This document shows positions 45,538-54,023 of a stretch of DNA of 64,000 bases, piece by piece. This stretch comes from Nonomuraea thailandensis. Lineage in GTDB: Bacteria; Actinomycetota; Actinomycetes; Streptosporangiales; Streptosporangiaceae. The DNA is taken from contig NZ_JAMZEB010000002.1 in assembly GCF_024172165.1 (NCBI RefSeq), positions 10,142,501 through 10,206,500 on the forward strand, written 5' to 3'. The translations under genes were made by a program, and so were the position numbers. Numbering within the stretch: the stretch's first letter is position 1; each line of letters opens with the position of its first letter. Below the pieces are notes generated by a model that saw only the letters and a list, made by a program, of their open reading frames with translations, was not told where the DNA came from and did no database searches.

Positions 45538-46863
45538 TCAGGCCAGGTCGGGCCCTGGTGTGTCGACGCCCTGGTGGTCGCGGGCGGAGGCGGTGCCGAA
45601 GGTGTCCCTGAGCTGGATCTCCTGCTCGATGACTCCGGCGAGCCTGCGCACCCCCTCGCGGATGCGGTCGGGCTCGGGATAGCAGTACGACAATCGCATG
45701 TGCCGCGCCCCGCTGCCGTCGGAGAAGAACCCGGTGCCCGGCACGAACGCGACCCGCTCGGCCACGGCCCGCGGCAGGATCGCCTTGGAGTCGAGCCCTT
45801 CGGGCAGGGTGGCCCAGACGAAGAAGCCGCCACCAGGTCGTGTCCACGTGACCTCGGGCGGCATCAGCGATTCGAGCGCGTCCAGCAACGCGTCCCGGCG
45901 CTCGCGGTAGAGCTCCCTGAAGGATTTGATCTGCTCGTGCCACGGCTGCGTCGCGAGGTACTGGCCCACCGCGAGCTGCGTGAAGGACGAGTGCGAGAGC
46001 ACGGCCGACTCCATGGCCAGCACGAGCTTGTCGCGGATGGCGTGCGGCGCCAGCGCCCAGCCGACGCGGAAGCCGGGGGCGAGCGTCTTGGAGAACGACC
46101 CCAGGTAGACCACGCCGTCGGGGTTGTCGGCCCGCAGGGCGCGCATGGGCTCCCCGTCGAAGCCGAGCAGCCCGTACGGGTTGTCCTCGATGATGAGGAT
46201 CCCGGCCCGCTGGCAGATGTCGAGCACCTGCTGGCGGCGGGCGATGTTCAGCGTGACGCCGCCCGGGTTGTGGAAGGTCGGGATCGTGTAGAGGAACTTG
46301 ATGGGCGCGCCCGCCGTCTCCAGGGCGTAGATGGTCTGCGCCAGCGACTCGGGCACGATGCCCTGGTCGTCCATGGCGATATGGACCACTTTGGCCTGAT
46401 AAGCGGCGAACGTTCCCAGCGCCCCCACGTACGAGGGGCCTTCGGCCAGCACGACGTCGCCCGGGTCGATGAAGATCCGGGTGATCAGGTCGAGGGCCTG
46501 CTGCGAACCGACGGTGACGACCACGTCGTTCGCCCCGGCGTGAATCCCCTCCAGCCGCATGACCTCGCAGATCTGCTCACGCAGATGCGGGTCGCCCTGG
46601 CCGGAGCCGTACTGCAGCGCGACGGGGCCGCGCCGCGTGACGAGGTCGGAGACGAGCTCGCCGACCATGTCGAGGGGAAGGGCCGTGACGTACGGCATGC
46701 CGCCCGCGAGCGAGACCACCTCGGGCCTCGACGCGACGGCGAAGAGAGCTCGGATCTCGGAGGCGACCATCCCGGTAGCTCGCGCGGCGTACCGATCGAC
46801 GTAGGCGTCGATGCGCGACCCTTGGGTCGCGGGTGTCTGACCGTGATCCAGCTCTTCCGTCAC
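45538..46863 (-). CDS. PLP-dependent aminotransferase (class I, 2-aminoadipate/aromatic type)
   Basis: A 441-residue transaminase of the LysN/KAT-like group, without a DNA-binding domain. Visible: VVSLAGGMPYVTALP, LQYGSGQGDPHLRE, VTVGSQQALDLITRIF, NPGG in TFHNPGGVTL, EDNPYGLLGFDG, and the PLP-lysine segment LGSFSKTLAPGFRVGW. GTG 46863 is set by TAGGAGGTGGGCC upstream. Substrates could be 2-aminoadipate, aromatic or branched-chain amino acids; sequence alone does not decide. It diverges from the GNAT gene across 176 bp. Confidence 0.92.
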   Translation of the reverse strand: MTEELDHGQTPATQGSRIDAYVDRYAARATGMVASEIRALFAVASRPEVVSLAGGMPYVTALPLDMVGELVSDLVTRRGPVALQYGSGQGDPHLREQICEVMRLEGIHAGANDVVVTVGSQQALDLITRIFIDPGDVVLAEGPSYVGALGTFAAYQAKVVHIAMDDQGIVPESLAQTIYALETAGAPIKFLYTIPTFHNPGGVTLNIARRQQVLDICQRAGILIIEDNPYGLLGFDGEPMRALRADNPDGVVYLGSFSKTLAPGFRVGWALAPHAIRDKLVLAMESAVLSHSSFTQLAVGQYLATQPWHEQIKSFRELYRERRDALLDALESLMPPEVTWTRPGGGFFVWATLPEGLDSKAILPRAVAERVAFVPGTGFFSDGSGARHMRLSYCYPEPDRIREGVRRLAGVIEQEIQLRDTFGTASARDHQGVDTPGPDLA

Positions 46864-47039
46864 GGCCCACCTCCTAGGTCTCATATGGGACTGAAATACC
46901 AGATTACGCCAGACGGACATGTCGCCCGTCGCCGGGCTCGACCGTCGTGGTGTCCGGTGGCGACATCTCTACTGGGCTACGATGCCACCTGTAGACGCGG
47001 TTTTCGCGCGCTTTTCCGGGTCAACGATAGGGGCCGTAG

Positions 47040-47657
47040 TTGTCGCGCCGGCTGGTCAACATAACCCTGGACAATGTTGAAGATCTACCGCGCCGCTGCC
47101 GCAGGTGCGTGTTCTGGGAGCTCGACCCCATGAGCGGGGAACGGGCGGTGGACTCGGGCGACCCGGCGCTGGAGAAGGAGGCCTGGATCTCCGGCACCCT
47201 GCTGGAGTGGGGGAGTTGCGGCAAGATCGCCTATGTCGACGGGGTGCCCGCGGGGTTCGTGCTCTACAGCCCGCCGCTCTACACCCCGCGCTCGGTGGCC
47301 TTTCCCACCTCTCCGGTGAGCGCCGACGCGGTGTTGTTGATGACGGCGCACATCGTTCCGGAGTTCTCCGGTGGCGGGCTGGGCCGGATGCTGATTCAGG
47401 GAGTGGCCAAGGACCTGACACGGCGCGGGGTGAAAGCCATTGAAGCTTTCGGGGATCTCAAGTGGGAAGAGCCTAGTTGCGTCGTTCCAGCGGAATACTT
47501 GCTTTCTGTGGGGTTTAAGACCGTTCGTCCGCATTTGCGATTTCCACGGTTGCGACTGGAGTTGAAGACCGCCGTCTCGTGGCGTGAGGACGTCGAGGTG
47601 GCTCTCGAACGCCTCCTCGGCTCCATGAGCCCGGAACGGGCACTACGTCCCGTCTGA
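47040..47657 (+). CDS. GNAT-family N-acetyltransferase
   Basis: A 205-residue acetyl-CoA-dependent acyltransferase. The central GNAT core is LLMTAHIVPEFSGGGLGRML with the Q/RxxGxG/A acetyl-CoA loop (GGGLGRM). The N-terminus MSRRLVNITLDNVEDLPRRC and a pair of cysteines (RRCRRCVFWELD) match a conserved actinobacterial subfamily found beside parB and trxA. The acceptor is unknown. TTG 47040 is used; it lies at the start of the conserved region. A strong terminator follows. Confidence 0.85.
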   Translation: MSRRLVNITLDNVEDLPRRCRRCVFWELDPMSGERAVDSGDPALEKEAWISGTLLEWGSCGKIAYVDGVPAGFVLYSPPLYTPRSVAFPTSPVSADAVLLMTAHIVPEFSGGGLGRMLIQGVAKDLTRRGVKAIEAFGDLKWEEPSCVVPAEYLLSVGFKTVRPHLRFPRLRLELKTAVSWREDVEVALERLLGSMSPERALRPV

Positions 47658-47686
47658 AGCCACCTCAGCGCCTTATACCCGGACAG

Positions 47687-47727
47687 GAGAACGCCCCCGC
47701 AGTCGCCAGGACCGCGGGGGCGTTCTC
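47687..47727. terminator. Bidirectional terminator between GNAT and trxA
   Basis: GAGAACGCCCCCGC (47687-47700) and its exact complement GCGGGGGCGTTCTC (47714-47727) form a 14-bp perfect stem with a 13-base loop, between convergent genes. Confidence 0.9.
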
Positions 47728-47736
47728 ATGGGCGTC

Positions 47737-48051
47737 CTAGATGATGCCCTCGAGCTCGCGCAGCAGCATGGCCTTCGGCTTGGCGCCGATGATCTGCTTC
47801 ACGACCTCTCCACCCTTGAAGACGTTCATCGTCGGGATCTGGAGCACACCGTACTGGCGCGGCACTTCAGGGTTCTCGTCGATGTTCAGCTTGACGATCT
47901 CCAGCTTGTCGCCGTGCTCGTTGGCGATCTCCTGGAGAATGGGCGCGACCTGGCGGCACGGGCCGCACCACTCCGCCCAGAAGTCGACCAGCACGGGCTT
48001 GTCGCTCTTGAGGACCTCGGACTCGAAAGTGGCGTCGGTGACAGCCTTCAC
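47737..48051 (-). CDS. trxA: Thioredoxin
   Basis: A 104-residue thioredoxin. The redox motif WAEWCGPCRQVAP is at about residues 26-38, and the cis-Pro segment is LQIPTMNVFKGGE. GTG 48051 begins MKAVTDATFESEV. It follows trxB by 10 bp in one operon, so reductase and thioredoxin are co-expressed. The frame continuing upstream lies in trxB and is not real. Confidence 0.97.
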   Translation of the reverse strand: MKAVTDATFESEVLKSDKPVLVDFWAEWCGPCRQVAPILQEIANEHGDKLEIVKLNIDENPEVPRQYGVLQIPTMNVFKGGEVVKQIIGAKPKAMLLRELEGII

Positions 48052-48061
48052 GGTGCGCTCC

Positions 48062-49003
48062 TTACTTCTCGTTGTTGGCGAGCCAGCGCTCGGAGTCGAG
48101 CGAGGCCGCACAGCCGGTGCCCGCCGCGGTGATGGCCTGGCGGTAGGTGTGGTCGACGACGTCGCCGGCGGCGAACACGCCGTCGATGTTGGTCGCCGTG
48201 GAGGGCGAGGCCACCTTGATGTAGCCGTCCTCGTCGAGATCGATCTGGCCCTTGACCAGCTCGGTGCGGGGGTCGTGGCCGATCGCGAGGAACAGCGCGT
48301 CGGTCGCCAGCTCGCACTCCTCGCCGGTCTTGACGTTACGCAGCTTGACCGCGTCGACCTTGGTCTCGCCGAGCACGTCGACGACCTCGGAGTCCCAGAC
48401 GAAGCGGATCTTGTCGTTCGCGAACGCCCGGTCCTGCATGATCTTGCTGGCGCGCAGCTCGTCACGGCGGTGCACCACCGTCACCATGCGCCCGAACCGG
48501 GTCAGGAACGTGGCCTCCTCCATCGCGGTGTCGCCACCGCCCACGACCACGATGTCCTTGTTGCGGAAGAAGAACCCGTCACAGGTCGCGCACCAGGACA
48601 CGCCGTGGCCGGAAAGCCGCTTCTCGTTCTCCAGGCCGAGCTCGCGGTAGCCGGAGCCCATCGCCAGGATGACCGACTTGGCGTAGTAGGTGTCGGTGTG
48701 GGTCTTGACGACCTTGGGGTTGGCGTTCAGGTCGACCTCGACGACGTCGTCCGCCACCAGCTCGGCGCCGAAGCGCTCGGCCTGCTTGCGGAGGTTGTCC
48801 ATGAGGTCGGGGCCCATGATGCCGTCGGGGAACCCGGGGAAGTTCTCCACGTCGGTGGTGTTCATGAGCGCGCCGCCCGCGGTCACGGAGCCTTCGAAGA
48901 CGAGCGGCTTGAGTTCGGCGCGCGCGGAGTAGACGGCCGCCGTGTAACCGGCAGGGCCGGAACCAATGATGATCACGTTACGGACGTCGCTCAACGCTCC
49001 CAC
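48062..49003 (-). CDS. trxB: Thioredoxin reductase
   Basis: A 313-residue low-molecular-weight NADPH:thioredoxin reductase. FAD motif GSGPAGYTAA, redox pair SWCATCDGFF, NADPH motif GGGDTAMEEA and C-terminal FAD motif GVFAAGDVVD are present. I prefer GTG 49003 (GAGGAAGG upstream); TTG 48994 is possible, while 49036 would add residues that are not conserved. It heads a trxB-trxA operon behind the sigma/anti-sigma genes, as in mycobacteria where sigM, its anti-sigma gene, trxB2 and trxC are adjacent. Confidence 0.96.
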   Translation of the reverse strand: MGALSDVRNVIIIGSGPAGYTAAVYSARAELKPLVFEGSVTAGGALMNTTDVENFPGFPDGIMGPDLMDNLRKQAERFGAELVADDVVEVDLNANPKVVKTHTDTYYAKSVILAMGSGYRELGLENEKRLSGHGVSWCATCDGFFFRNKDIVVVGGGDTAMEEATFLTRFGRMVTVVHRRDELRASKIMQDRAFANDKIRFVWDSEVVDVLGETKVDAVKLRNVKTGEECELATDALFLAIGHDPRTELVKGQIDLDEDGYIKVASPSTATNIDGVFAAGDVVDHTYRQAITAAGTGCAASLDSERWLANNEK

Positions 49004-49092
49004 GCCTTCCTCGTCTGCTGTGTGCACCGGCGACAACAGATCCTAGGCCGACCTGATTCCCTGCCCTACCCGGCAACGCTGGGAGAAACGAA

Positions 49093-49114
49093 AGAGCCCG
49101 CCGAAGCGGGCTCT
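49093..49114 (-). terminator. Terminator after the anti-sigma gene
   Basis: AGAGCCCGC/GCGGGCTCT form a perfect 9-bp stem around CGAA. On the minus strand TTTCGTTTC follows. It separates the sigma operon from trxBA. Confidence 0.85.
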
Positions 49115-49140
49115 CACGTGGGCTTGTTTGCGTACGACCG

Positions 49141-50088
49141 TTACCAGCGGCCCAGAGCGGGCTTGCGCAGGTTCTTGCAGTTGAACGGGTCGACGACGTC
49201 GACGCGGACCTTCTTGGCGGCCCGCTGCTTCCAGGAGGCCATGATGAGCGCTTCCTGACCGTTGTACTGGCCCTGGTCCACCGCGAACACCTTGAGGTGG
49301 GCGCGCTTGGACACCACGCTGACGCACTTGGCCACCTTGTCGGCGACGTCCGAGTCACCGGGGATGGCAGGAGCGGGGGCCATGAAGCTCTCCAGCGACA
49401 TCCGCAGCTCTGGATCGCTGTAGTTGTGGTCGCTGTTGGTCACATAGACGTCCTTGGCCCGCTGTGCGGTCCTGCTCGGCGTCGGCGAGGCCGACTGCAC
49501 CGGTGGCAGCGCGACCGATGGCCCCGTGCCGGCGCCGCTGTCGCCGCCACTGGCCAGCAGGCTGGTGGAGGCCACGGCCGTGCCGACCACGACGGCAGCC
49601 GCCGCGGCCGCGACCGCGGGCATCGCCCAGCGCCGGCGCCGCGTGGTGCGGGTCCTGGCGGGGACGATCGTGCCGTCGTCGGAGACCACGCCGAGGCGTA
49701 CCGGCTCGGGGATCTCGGGGATGTCGTCGCCGGCGGAGGCCACGGCGCCCAGGCGTACGGGCTCCCGAACCTCGGCCTGCCGCTCCCACGGGGCGTCCCG
49801 CATGAGCTCATCCCAGTCCGGTGTTTCCACGAGGCCGACACCCCCGCCGCGCCGGGACTCCGCCTCGGCGGCCAGGGCCTTGTCGATGCGCAGTGCGACA
49901 CCCATCGGCATGGCCGGTGTGGGGGTCGCGGCCAGCACCTCGCGAACCGCCGCCAGGTCGGCCAGAAGCTCCCCACAGGGGTCGCAGACCGCGAGATGCT
50001 CGCGGACCTGGCGCGCCTTGCCGACGTCCAGGAGACCCTCGGCCAACTCGGCGAGGATTTCCAGATCGTAGTGCGTATCACCCGTCAC
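49141..50088 (-). CDS. Membrane anti-sigma factor with ZAS domain
   Basis: A 315-residue anti-sigma factor, probably for the adjacent SigM-like sigma. The N-terminal zinc-associated domain has the H-x3-C-x2-C motif in REHLAVCDPCGELL (about residues 33-46). A variable linker, basic stop RTTRRRRW and one membrane helix (AMPAVAAAAAAVVVGTAVAS, about 165-185) follow. A Ser/Thr/Pro linker and an extracellular C-terminal domain with a conserved Cys pair (AKCVSVV, FNCKNL) complete it. GTG 50088 overlaps the sigma gene by 11 bp. Redox or envelope sensing by the outer domain is inference. Confidence 0.88.
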   Translation of the reverse strand: MTGDTHYDLEILAELAEGLLDVGKARQVREHLAVCDPCGELLADLAAVREVLAATPTPAMPMGVALRIDKALAAEAESRRGGGVGLVETPDWDELMRDAPWERQAEVREPVRLGAVASAGDDIPEIPEPVRLGVVSDDGTIVPARTRTTRRRRWAMPAVAAAAAAVVVGTAVASTSLLASGGDSGAGTGPSVALPPVQSASPTPSRTAQRAKDVYVTNSDHNYSDPELRMSLESFMAPAPAIPGDSDVADKVAKCVSVVSKRAHLKVFAVDQGQYNGQEALIMASWKQRAAKKVRVDVVDPFNCKNLRKPALGRW

Positions 50089-50713
50089 GAAGTTCTGCTC
50101 CCTTCGCGGATGAGACGCGATTGAGGTCCGATCGGTTCCGCAGATGCGAAAGAATTGGGGCAAGTTTCGCGCGGCCTCGCGCGCACCGGCTCTTCACGGT
50201 GCCGCTGGGCACCTGAAGCACCTGAGCTGCGTCTTCGACCGAATAGCCCATCATGTCCACCAGCACCAGCGCCGCCCGCTGGTCGGCGGGCAGTAGTTTC
50301 AGAGCAGCCGAAACCTCCATCGAGACCTCGCGCTCGACGGTCTGGTCGGGCAGCGGCGTCTCGCGCTCCGCTGCCTCGATGAGCTCGTCGTCGGCGACCG
50401 GTCTGACGGACTTGCGACGCATCCGGTCGAGGCAGGCGTTGACCACGATCCGATGCAGCCAGGTCGTGACGGCCGCCTCGCCGCGAAACGTGGCGGCCTT
50501 GCGATATGCGGAGACGAAGGCGTCCTGCACGGCGTCGGCGGCCTCGTCGGGGTCACCGAGCGTACGCAGTGCGACCGCCCACATGCGATCGCGGTGCCTC
50601 TTGACGATTTCACTGAAGGCGTGTGGATCCCCGTTGATGTGCGCGGTCAGCAGCTCGGCGTCTGTGACCGCCGGCCGCTCCGCTGCTGAGGGTGTCTCGG
50701 GTGGGGAGTTCAC
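50078..50713 (-). CDS. sigM: ECF sigma factor, SigM-like
   Basis: A 211-residue group-4 sigma factor. Region 2 spans about 25-95 (AFSEIVKRHRDRMWAVALRT, DAVQDAFVSAYRKAATFRGE, with -10 recognition WLHRIVVNACLDRMRR). Region 4 spans about 140-190 (LKLLPADQRAALVLVDMMGY, with HTH GTVKSRCARGRAKL). Context matches actinobacterial sigM: anti-sigma gene overlapping downstream, then trxBA, with murJ upstream. The GTG start at 50713 is 15 bp after the pseudokinase stop. The symbol rests largely on synteny. Confidence 0.88.
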   Translation of the reverse strand: MNSPPETPSAAERPAVTDAELLTAHINGDPHAFSEIVKRHRDRMWAVALRTLGDPDEAADAVQDAFVSAYRKAATFRGEAAVTTWLHRIVVNACLDRMRRKSVRPVADDELIEAAERETPLPDQTVEREVSMEVSAALKLLPADQRAALVLVDMMGYSVEDAAQVLQVPSGTVKSRCARGRAKLAPILSHLRNRSDLNRVSSAKGAELRDG

Positions 50714-50728
50714 AAGAGAGATTCCTGA

Positions 50729-52252
50729 TTATGCCGATCCGGGAGAATGCACCACTACCTCATAGATGGTGCCATGAAAAGTGCCTGCATCCGTCGGAAC
50801 ACGCGTAAACCAGATCAAAACGTACTGACCGCTGGTCTGCTCCTCGGGAGCGAGGGTGGTCTTGCCTGCGGCGTTCTTCTCCGTCGCCACGGTCTTCAAC
50901 GAGTCGAGCTCGGGGGAGTCGCCCACCTTGAGCTCGACGGTCGCGCCCGGCGCGTCGGACAGCGTGGCCACCACGTCGCTGATCTGCATGGCCTTGCCGA
51001 GGTCGAGCAGCAGGCCCACGCCGTCCTTGAGCCGGCCCAGGTCGGCGCTGGTGTAGGTCTCGGTCTTCCACAGCGTGCCGGGCTTGCCGTCGATGGCCAG
51101 CTTCGCGATGTCGCTCTTCTCGTCACCGTCGCCGAGCGGGTCGAAGCCCTTGGCGTTCTTAGGCTTGACGGCGTCGACGGCGACCGTGGCCGACTTGGTC
51201 GAGGTGGGGGCGGCGCTGGCCGTCTGGGGAGTGGTCGGGCTGCCCAGGCTGCGGCCGATCGTCCAGGCGCCGACGCCGACGGCGGCGATGACGAGCAGCA
51301 CCACCAGCGTCATCAGCACGCGGTTGAGCGTGCTGCCCCCGCCGTTCGGCGGGCGATGGTGCATGGGAGGCGGCGGCAGCGGCGCAGCGGGCGCCGTCTT
51401 CTGCCGGTGGGCGATGTCCAGGCCCTCGGTGTGGGAGGCCGAGGCGACCGCGGGGGTCGAGGGGTAGGAGATCGGGATCGGCATCGGCCGGGCCACGTCC
51501 GCCAGCGAATCGGCGACCTCCGACGGGCTGGCCAGCGCGCCCTGGCCCCTGCGCGACTCCGGCAGGCAGGCCCGCACGGTGATCGTGTCGAGGTAGCCGG
51601 GCACGCCCGCGGTGACCTGGCGGGGCGTGCAGAAGTGGCCGTCGATCATGGGAGCGGCGGGCAGGCCGCCCTCTTCCTCGTCGCCGGGCCAGTGACCGGT
51701 CAGGCCCGCGTACAGCAGCCGGCCGAGCCCCTCGGCGTCGTCGAGCGCCGGCTGGTCGGTGGTGAGCCCCCACATCGCCGCGTCGACGGCCACGCCGAGC
51801 ACCTTGACCGTGTTGCCGTTCGTCCACATCAGGTGGGAGGGCCGCAGGCACAGGTGGTAGAGCTGCGCCTCGTGGGCGTGCGCCAGCGCCTCGGCGGCCT
51901 CGGCCACCAGCCCGGCCGCCCGCTCCGGCTCCAGCGGCCCGTTGGCCAGCAGGTCGGTCAGCGTCTCGCCGGTGACCCACTCGCTGACGACGTAGGCGCT
52001 CTTGTCGTCCTCGGCCGCGTCGAACACCTGGGTCAGGCGCGGGTCCGTCAGCCGGCTCGCGGCGCGGGCGGCCGTGACGACCTCGTGGACCCGGGGGAAG
52101 TCGGGGGCGAAGGTGTGCACCGCCACGGGGCGGGCGAGGATCTCGTCGATCGCCTTCCACAGCGTGGCGCCGTCGGACTCGCTGACGCGGTCCTCCAGCC
52201 GGAAACGCTCGGCGAGACGGGTGCCGGGTTCGACGGCCGACGTGCTGCTCAC
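50729..52252 (-). CDS. Membrane pseudokinase with extracellular discoidin-like domain
   Basis: A 507-residue protein. Residues about 8-255 have a Ser/Thr kinase fold but lack catalytic residues: the HRDLKPxN loop reads HLCLRPSH (His133), so Asp becomes Cys and Asn becomes His. The VAIK lysine is His in RPVAVHTF, and DFG is GVA. A Pro-rich linker leads to one membrane helix (TLVVLLVIAAVGVGAW, about 312-332) and an extracellular galactose-binding/F5-8C-like domain. In mycobacteria the equivalent domains are fused to MurJ and bind FhaA when phosphorylated. GTG 52252 has GGAGTGAG upstream. Confidence 0.88.
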   Translation of the reverse strand: MSSTSAVEPGTRLAERFRLEDRVSESDGATLWKAIDEILARPVAVHTFAPDFPRVHEVVTAARAASRLTDPRLTQVFDAAEDDKSAYVVSEWVTGETLTDLLANGPLEPERAAGLVAEAAEALAHAHEAQLYHLCLRPSHLMWTNGNTVKVLGVAVDAAMWGLTTDQPALDDAEGLGRLLYAGLTGHWPGDEEEGGLPAAPMIDGHFCTPRQVTAGVPGYLDTITVRACLPESRRGQGALASPSEVADSLADVARPMPIPISYPSTPAVASASHTEGLDIAHRQKTAPAAPLPPPPMHHRPPNGGGSTLNRVLMTLVVLLVIAAVGVGAWTIGRSLGSPTTPQTASAAPTSTKSATVAVDAVKPKNAKGFDPLGDGDEKSDIAKLAIDGKPGTLWKTETYTSADLGRLKDGVGLLLDLGKAMQISDVVATLSDAPGATVELKVGDSPELDSLKTVATEKNAAGKTTLAPEEQTSGQYVLIWFTRVPTDAGTFHGTIYEVVVHSPGSA

Positions 52253-52418
52253 TGGCTCACTCCGCTTGGCCGATCGGGCGTGCTCATGGTTCGACTCACC
52301 TGCGTGGCCGTAACCCACGAAGGCCCGCTATGCCGGGTGGATCCGCCCACGCCCCTCCTGCTTCCATTCGCGCGTGTCGGGCTCCATGGTAGTGCCGAGT
52401 AGATTCCGCCCGCGTTCT

Positions 52419-54023
52419 TTACCGACCTACCCGTCTCGCGACCATCCCAACGATCGAGTTGACCTCCGGGATGCGCATTCTGTGGGCCACGCCGAGATAG
52501 AGCACCATACCGAGTCCGCCGCCGATAGCGAGCACTATGACCGAATTGAGAAAATTGAGCCCGCCGAACACGCCGGTGACGACCCACACCGCCGCCAGCG
52601 CCAGCACGGCCGTGGGCAGGCCCGCGAGGTACATCCTGGTGAGCGACATGCCGACGGCCCAGCCGCCCAGCCCGCCCACCCGGCGGCTCGCCAGCCACCA
52701 GGCCAGGACCGCGCCCAGCCCGTACGCGATCGCGTACGCCAGCGCCAGCCCCATCACCGCGTACGCGGCCGGCAGCACCAGGTACAGCAGCACCATGAAC
52801 ACCGCGTTGACCGCCGTCGTGCCGGCCCCGATGTACACCGGCGTCCGGGTGTCGCCGAAGCTGTAGAAGACCCGCAGGAGGAGCTGGAAGATCGCGAACG
52901 GCACCAGCGCGAGCCCGTACACCTGCAGCACGTTGCCGATGTAGACGGCGTCGGGGATGGTGTTGGCGCCGTGACCGTAGATCGGCACGGTGATCGCGGG
53001 CCCGAGCACCATGAGCAGCAGTGACACCGGCACCATCAGCGAGCAGACCAGCCGCACGCTCGACCCGAACTCGGCGCGCACGTCCTCGAACCGGCCCTCG
53101 GAGACGGCCCGGCTCATGCGCGGCAGCATCGCGGTGATCACGGAGACGCCGATGACGCCGTACGGGAGCTGGAAAAGCTGGAACGCCAGCGTGTACGGGC
53201 TGATGCCGTGCCCGGCCACCACGTTGCCGGCGGAGCTGGCCAGGTTCACCGTCAGCATGAAGCCGAGCTGGGTGACGACGACGTAGCCGATCGTCCAGAC
53301 GCCCGCCTTGCCCATCTCGCCCAGCCGCGCGTTGCGCAGGTCGAAGCGGGGCACGAAGGCGAACCCGGCCCGCCGCAGCGCCACGATCAGCACCGCCGCC
53401 TGGGCGACGATGCCGGCCGTGGTGCCCACACCGAGCAGCGCCAGGTCGAAGGTGGTGACGCGCTCGATGTCGCGGCCCGTGCCGACCACGGCGTAGAGCA
53501 CGAACACGAGGATGACGACCACGTTGTTGAGCACGGGCGCCCACATGGGGGCGCCGTAGCGGTCGCGGGTGTTGAGGATGGCGCCGGCCACCGCGCCCAC
53601 GCCGAAGAAGGCGAGCTGCGGCAGGATGAAGCGGGCCAGCATGACCGCGACCTCGAACTTCCTGCTGCCCGCGTCCCAGTCGGTGTAGAGGTCGATCAGC
53701 AGCGGCGCCGCCAGCACGGAGAGCACCGCGACCGCGACCAGCGCCACCGTGGCGATCGTCAGCAGCCGCTGCTCGTAGGCCCGGCCGCCGTCCTCGTCGT
53801 GCTGCTGGGCGCGCACGATCATCGGCACCACGACGCTGCTCAGCACGCCCAGGAGCAGCAGGTCGAGGATGCTGTACGGGATCGCGTACGCCGCGTTGTA
53901 GGCGTCGCCCAGCGCCGCGGTGCCGATCGCGTACGCCAGCACCATCGTCCGCACGAACCCCGTGACCCTGGACACCATGGTGCCCGCCGCCATGATGGCG
54001 CTGGCCCGCATCATGCGGCTCAT
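52419..54023 (-). CDS. murJ: Lipid II flippase MurJ (MviN)
   Basis: A 534-residue MOP-family flippase that moves lipid II across the membrane for cell-wall synthesis. About 14 helices are present. Conserved elements include SRVTGFVRTMVLAYAIG near the N-terminus, the Arg in helix 1, GVLSSVVVPM, and the later YGLALVPFAIFQLLLRVFYSFGDTRTP. ATG 54023 overlaps the DUF6049 stop (4 bp). It stops after the flippase core, unlike the mycobacterial MurJ-pseudokinase fusion; the pseudokinase is a separate gene 166 bp downstream. Confidence 0.95.
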   Translation of the reverse strand: MSRMMRASAIMAAGTMVSRVTGFVRTMVLAYAIGTAALGDAYNAAYAIPYSILDLLLLGVLSSVVVPMIVRAQQHDEDGGRAYEQRLLTIATVALVAVAVLSVLAAPLLIDLYTDWDAGSRKFEVAVMLARFILPQLAFFGVGAVAGAILNTRDRYGAPMWAPVLNNVVVILVFVLYAVVGTGRDIERVTTFDLALLGVGTTAGIVAQAAVLIVALRRAGFAFVPRFDLRNARLGEMGKAGVWTIGYVVVTQLGFMLTVNLASSAGNVVAGHGISPYTLAFQLFQLPYGVIGVSVITAMLPRMSRAVSEGRFEDVRAEFGSSVRLVCSLMVPVSLLLMVLGPAITVPIYGHGANTIPDAVYIGNVLQVYGLALVPFAIFQLLLRVFYSFGDTRTPVYIGAGTTAVNAVFMVLLYLVLPAAYAVMGLALAYAIAYGLGAVLAWWLASRRVGGLGGWAVGMSLTRMYLAGLPTAVLALAAVWVVTGVFGGLNFLNSVIVLAIGGGLGMVLYLGVAHRMRIPEVNSIVGMVARRVGR

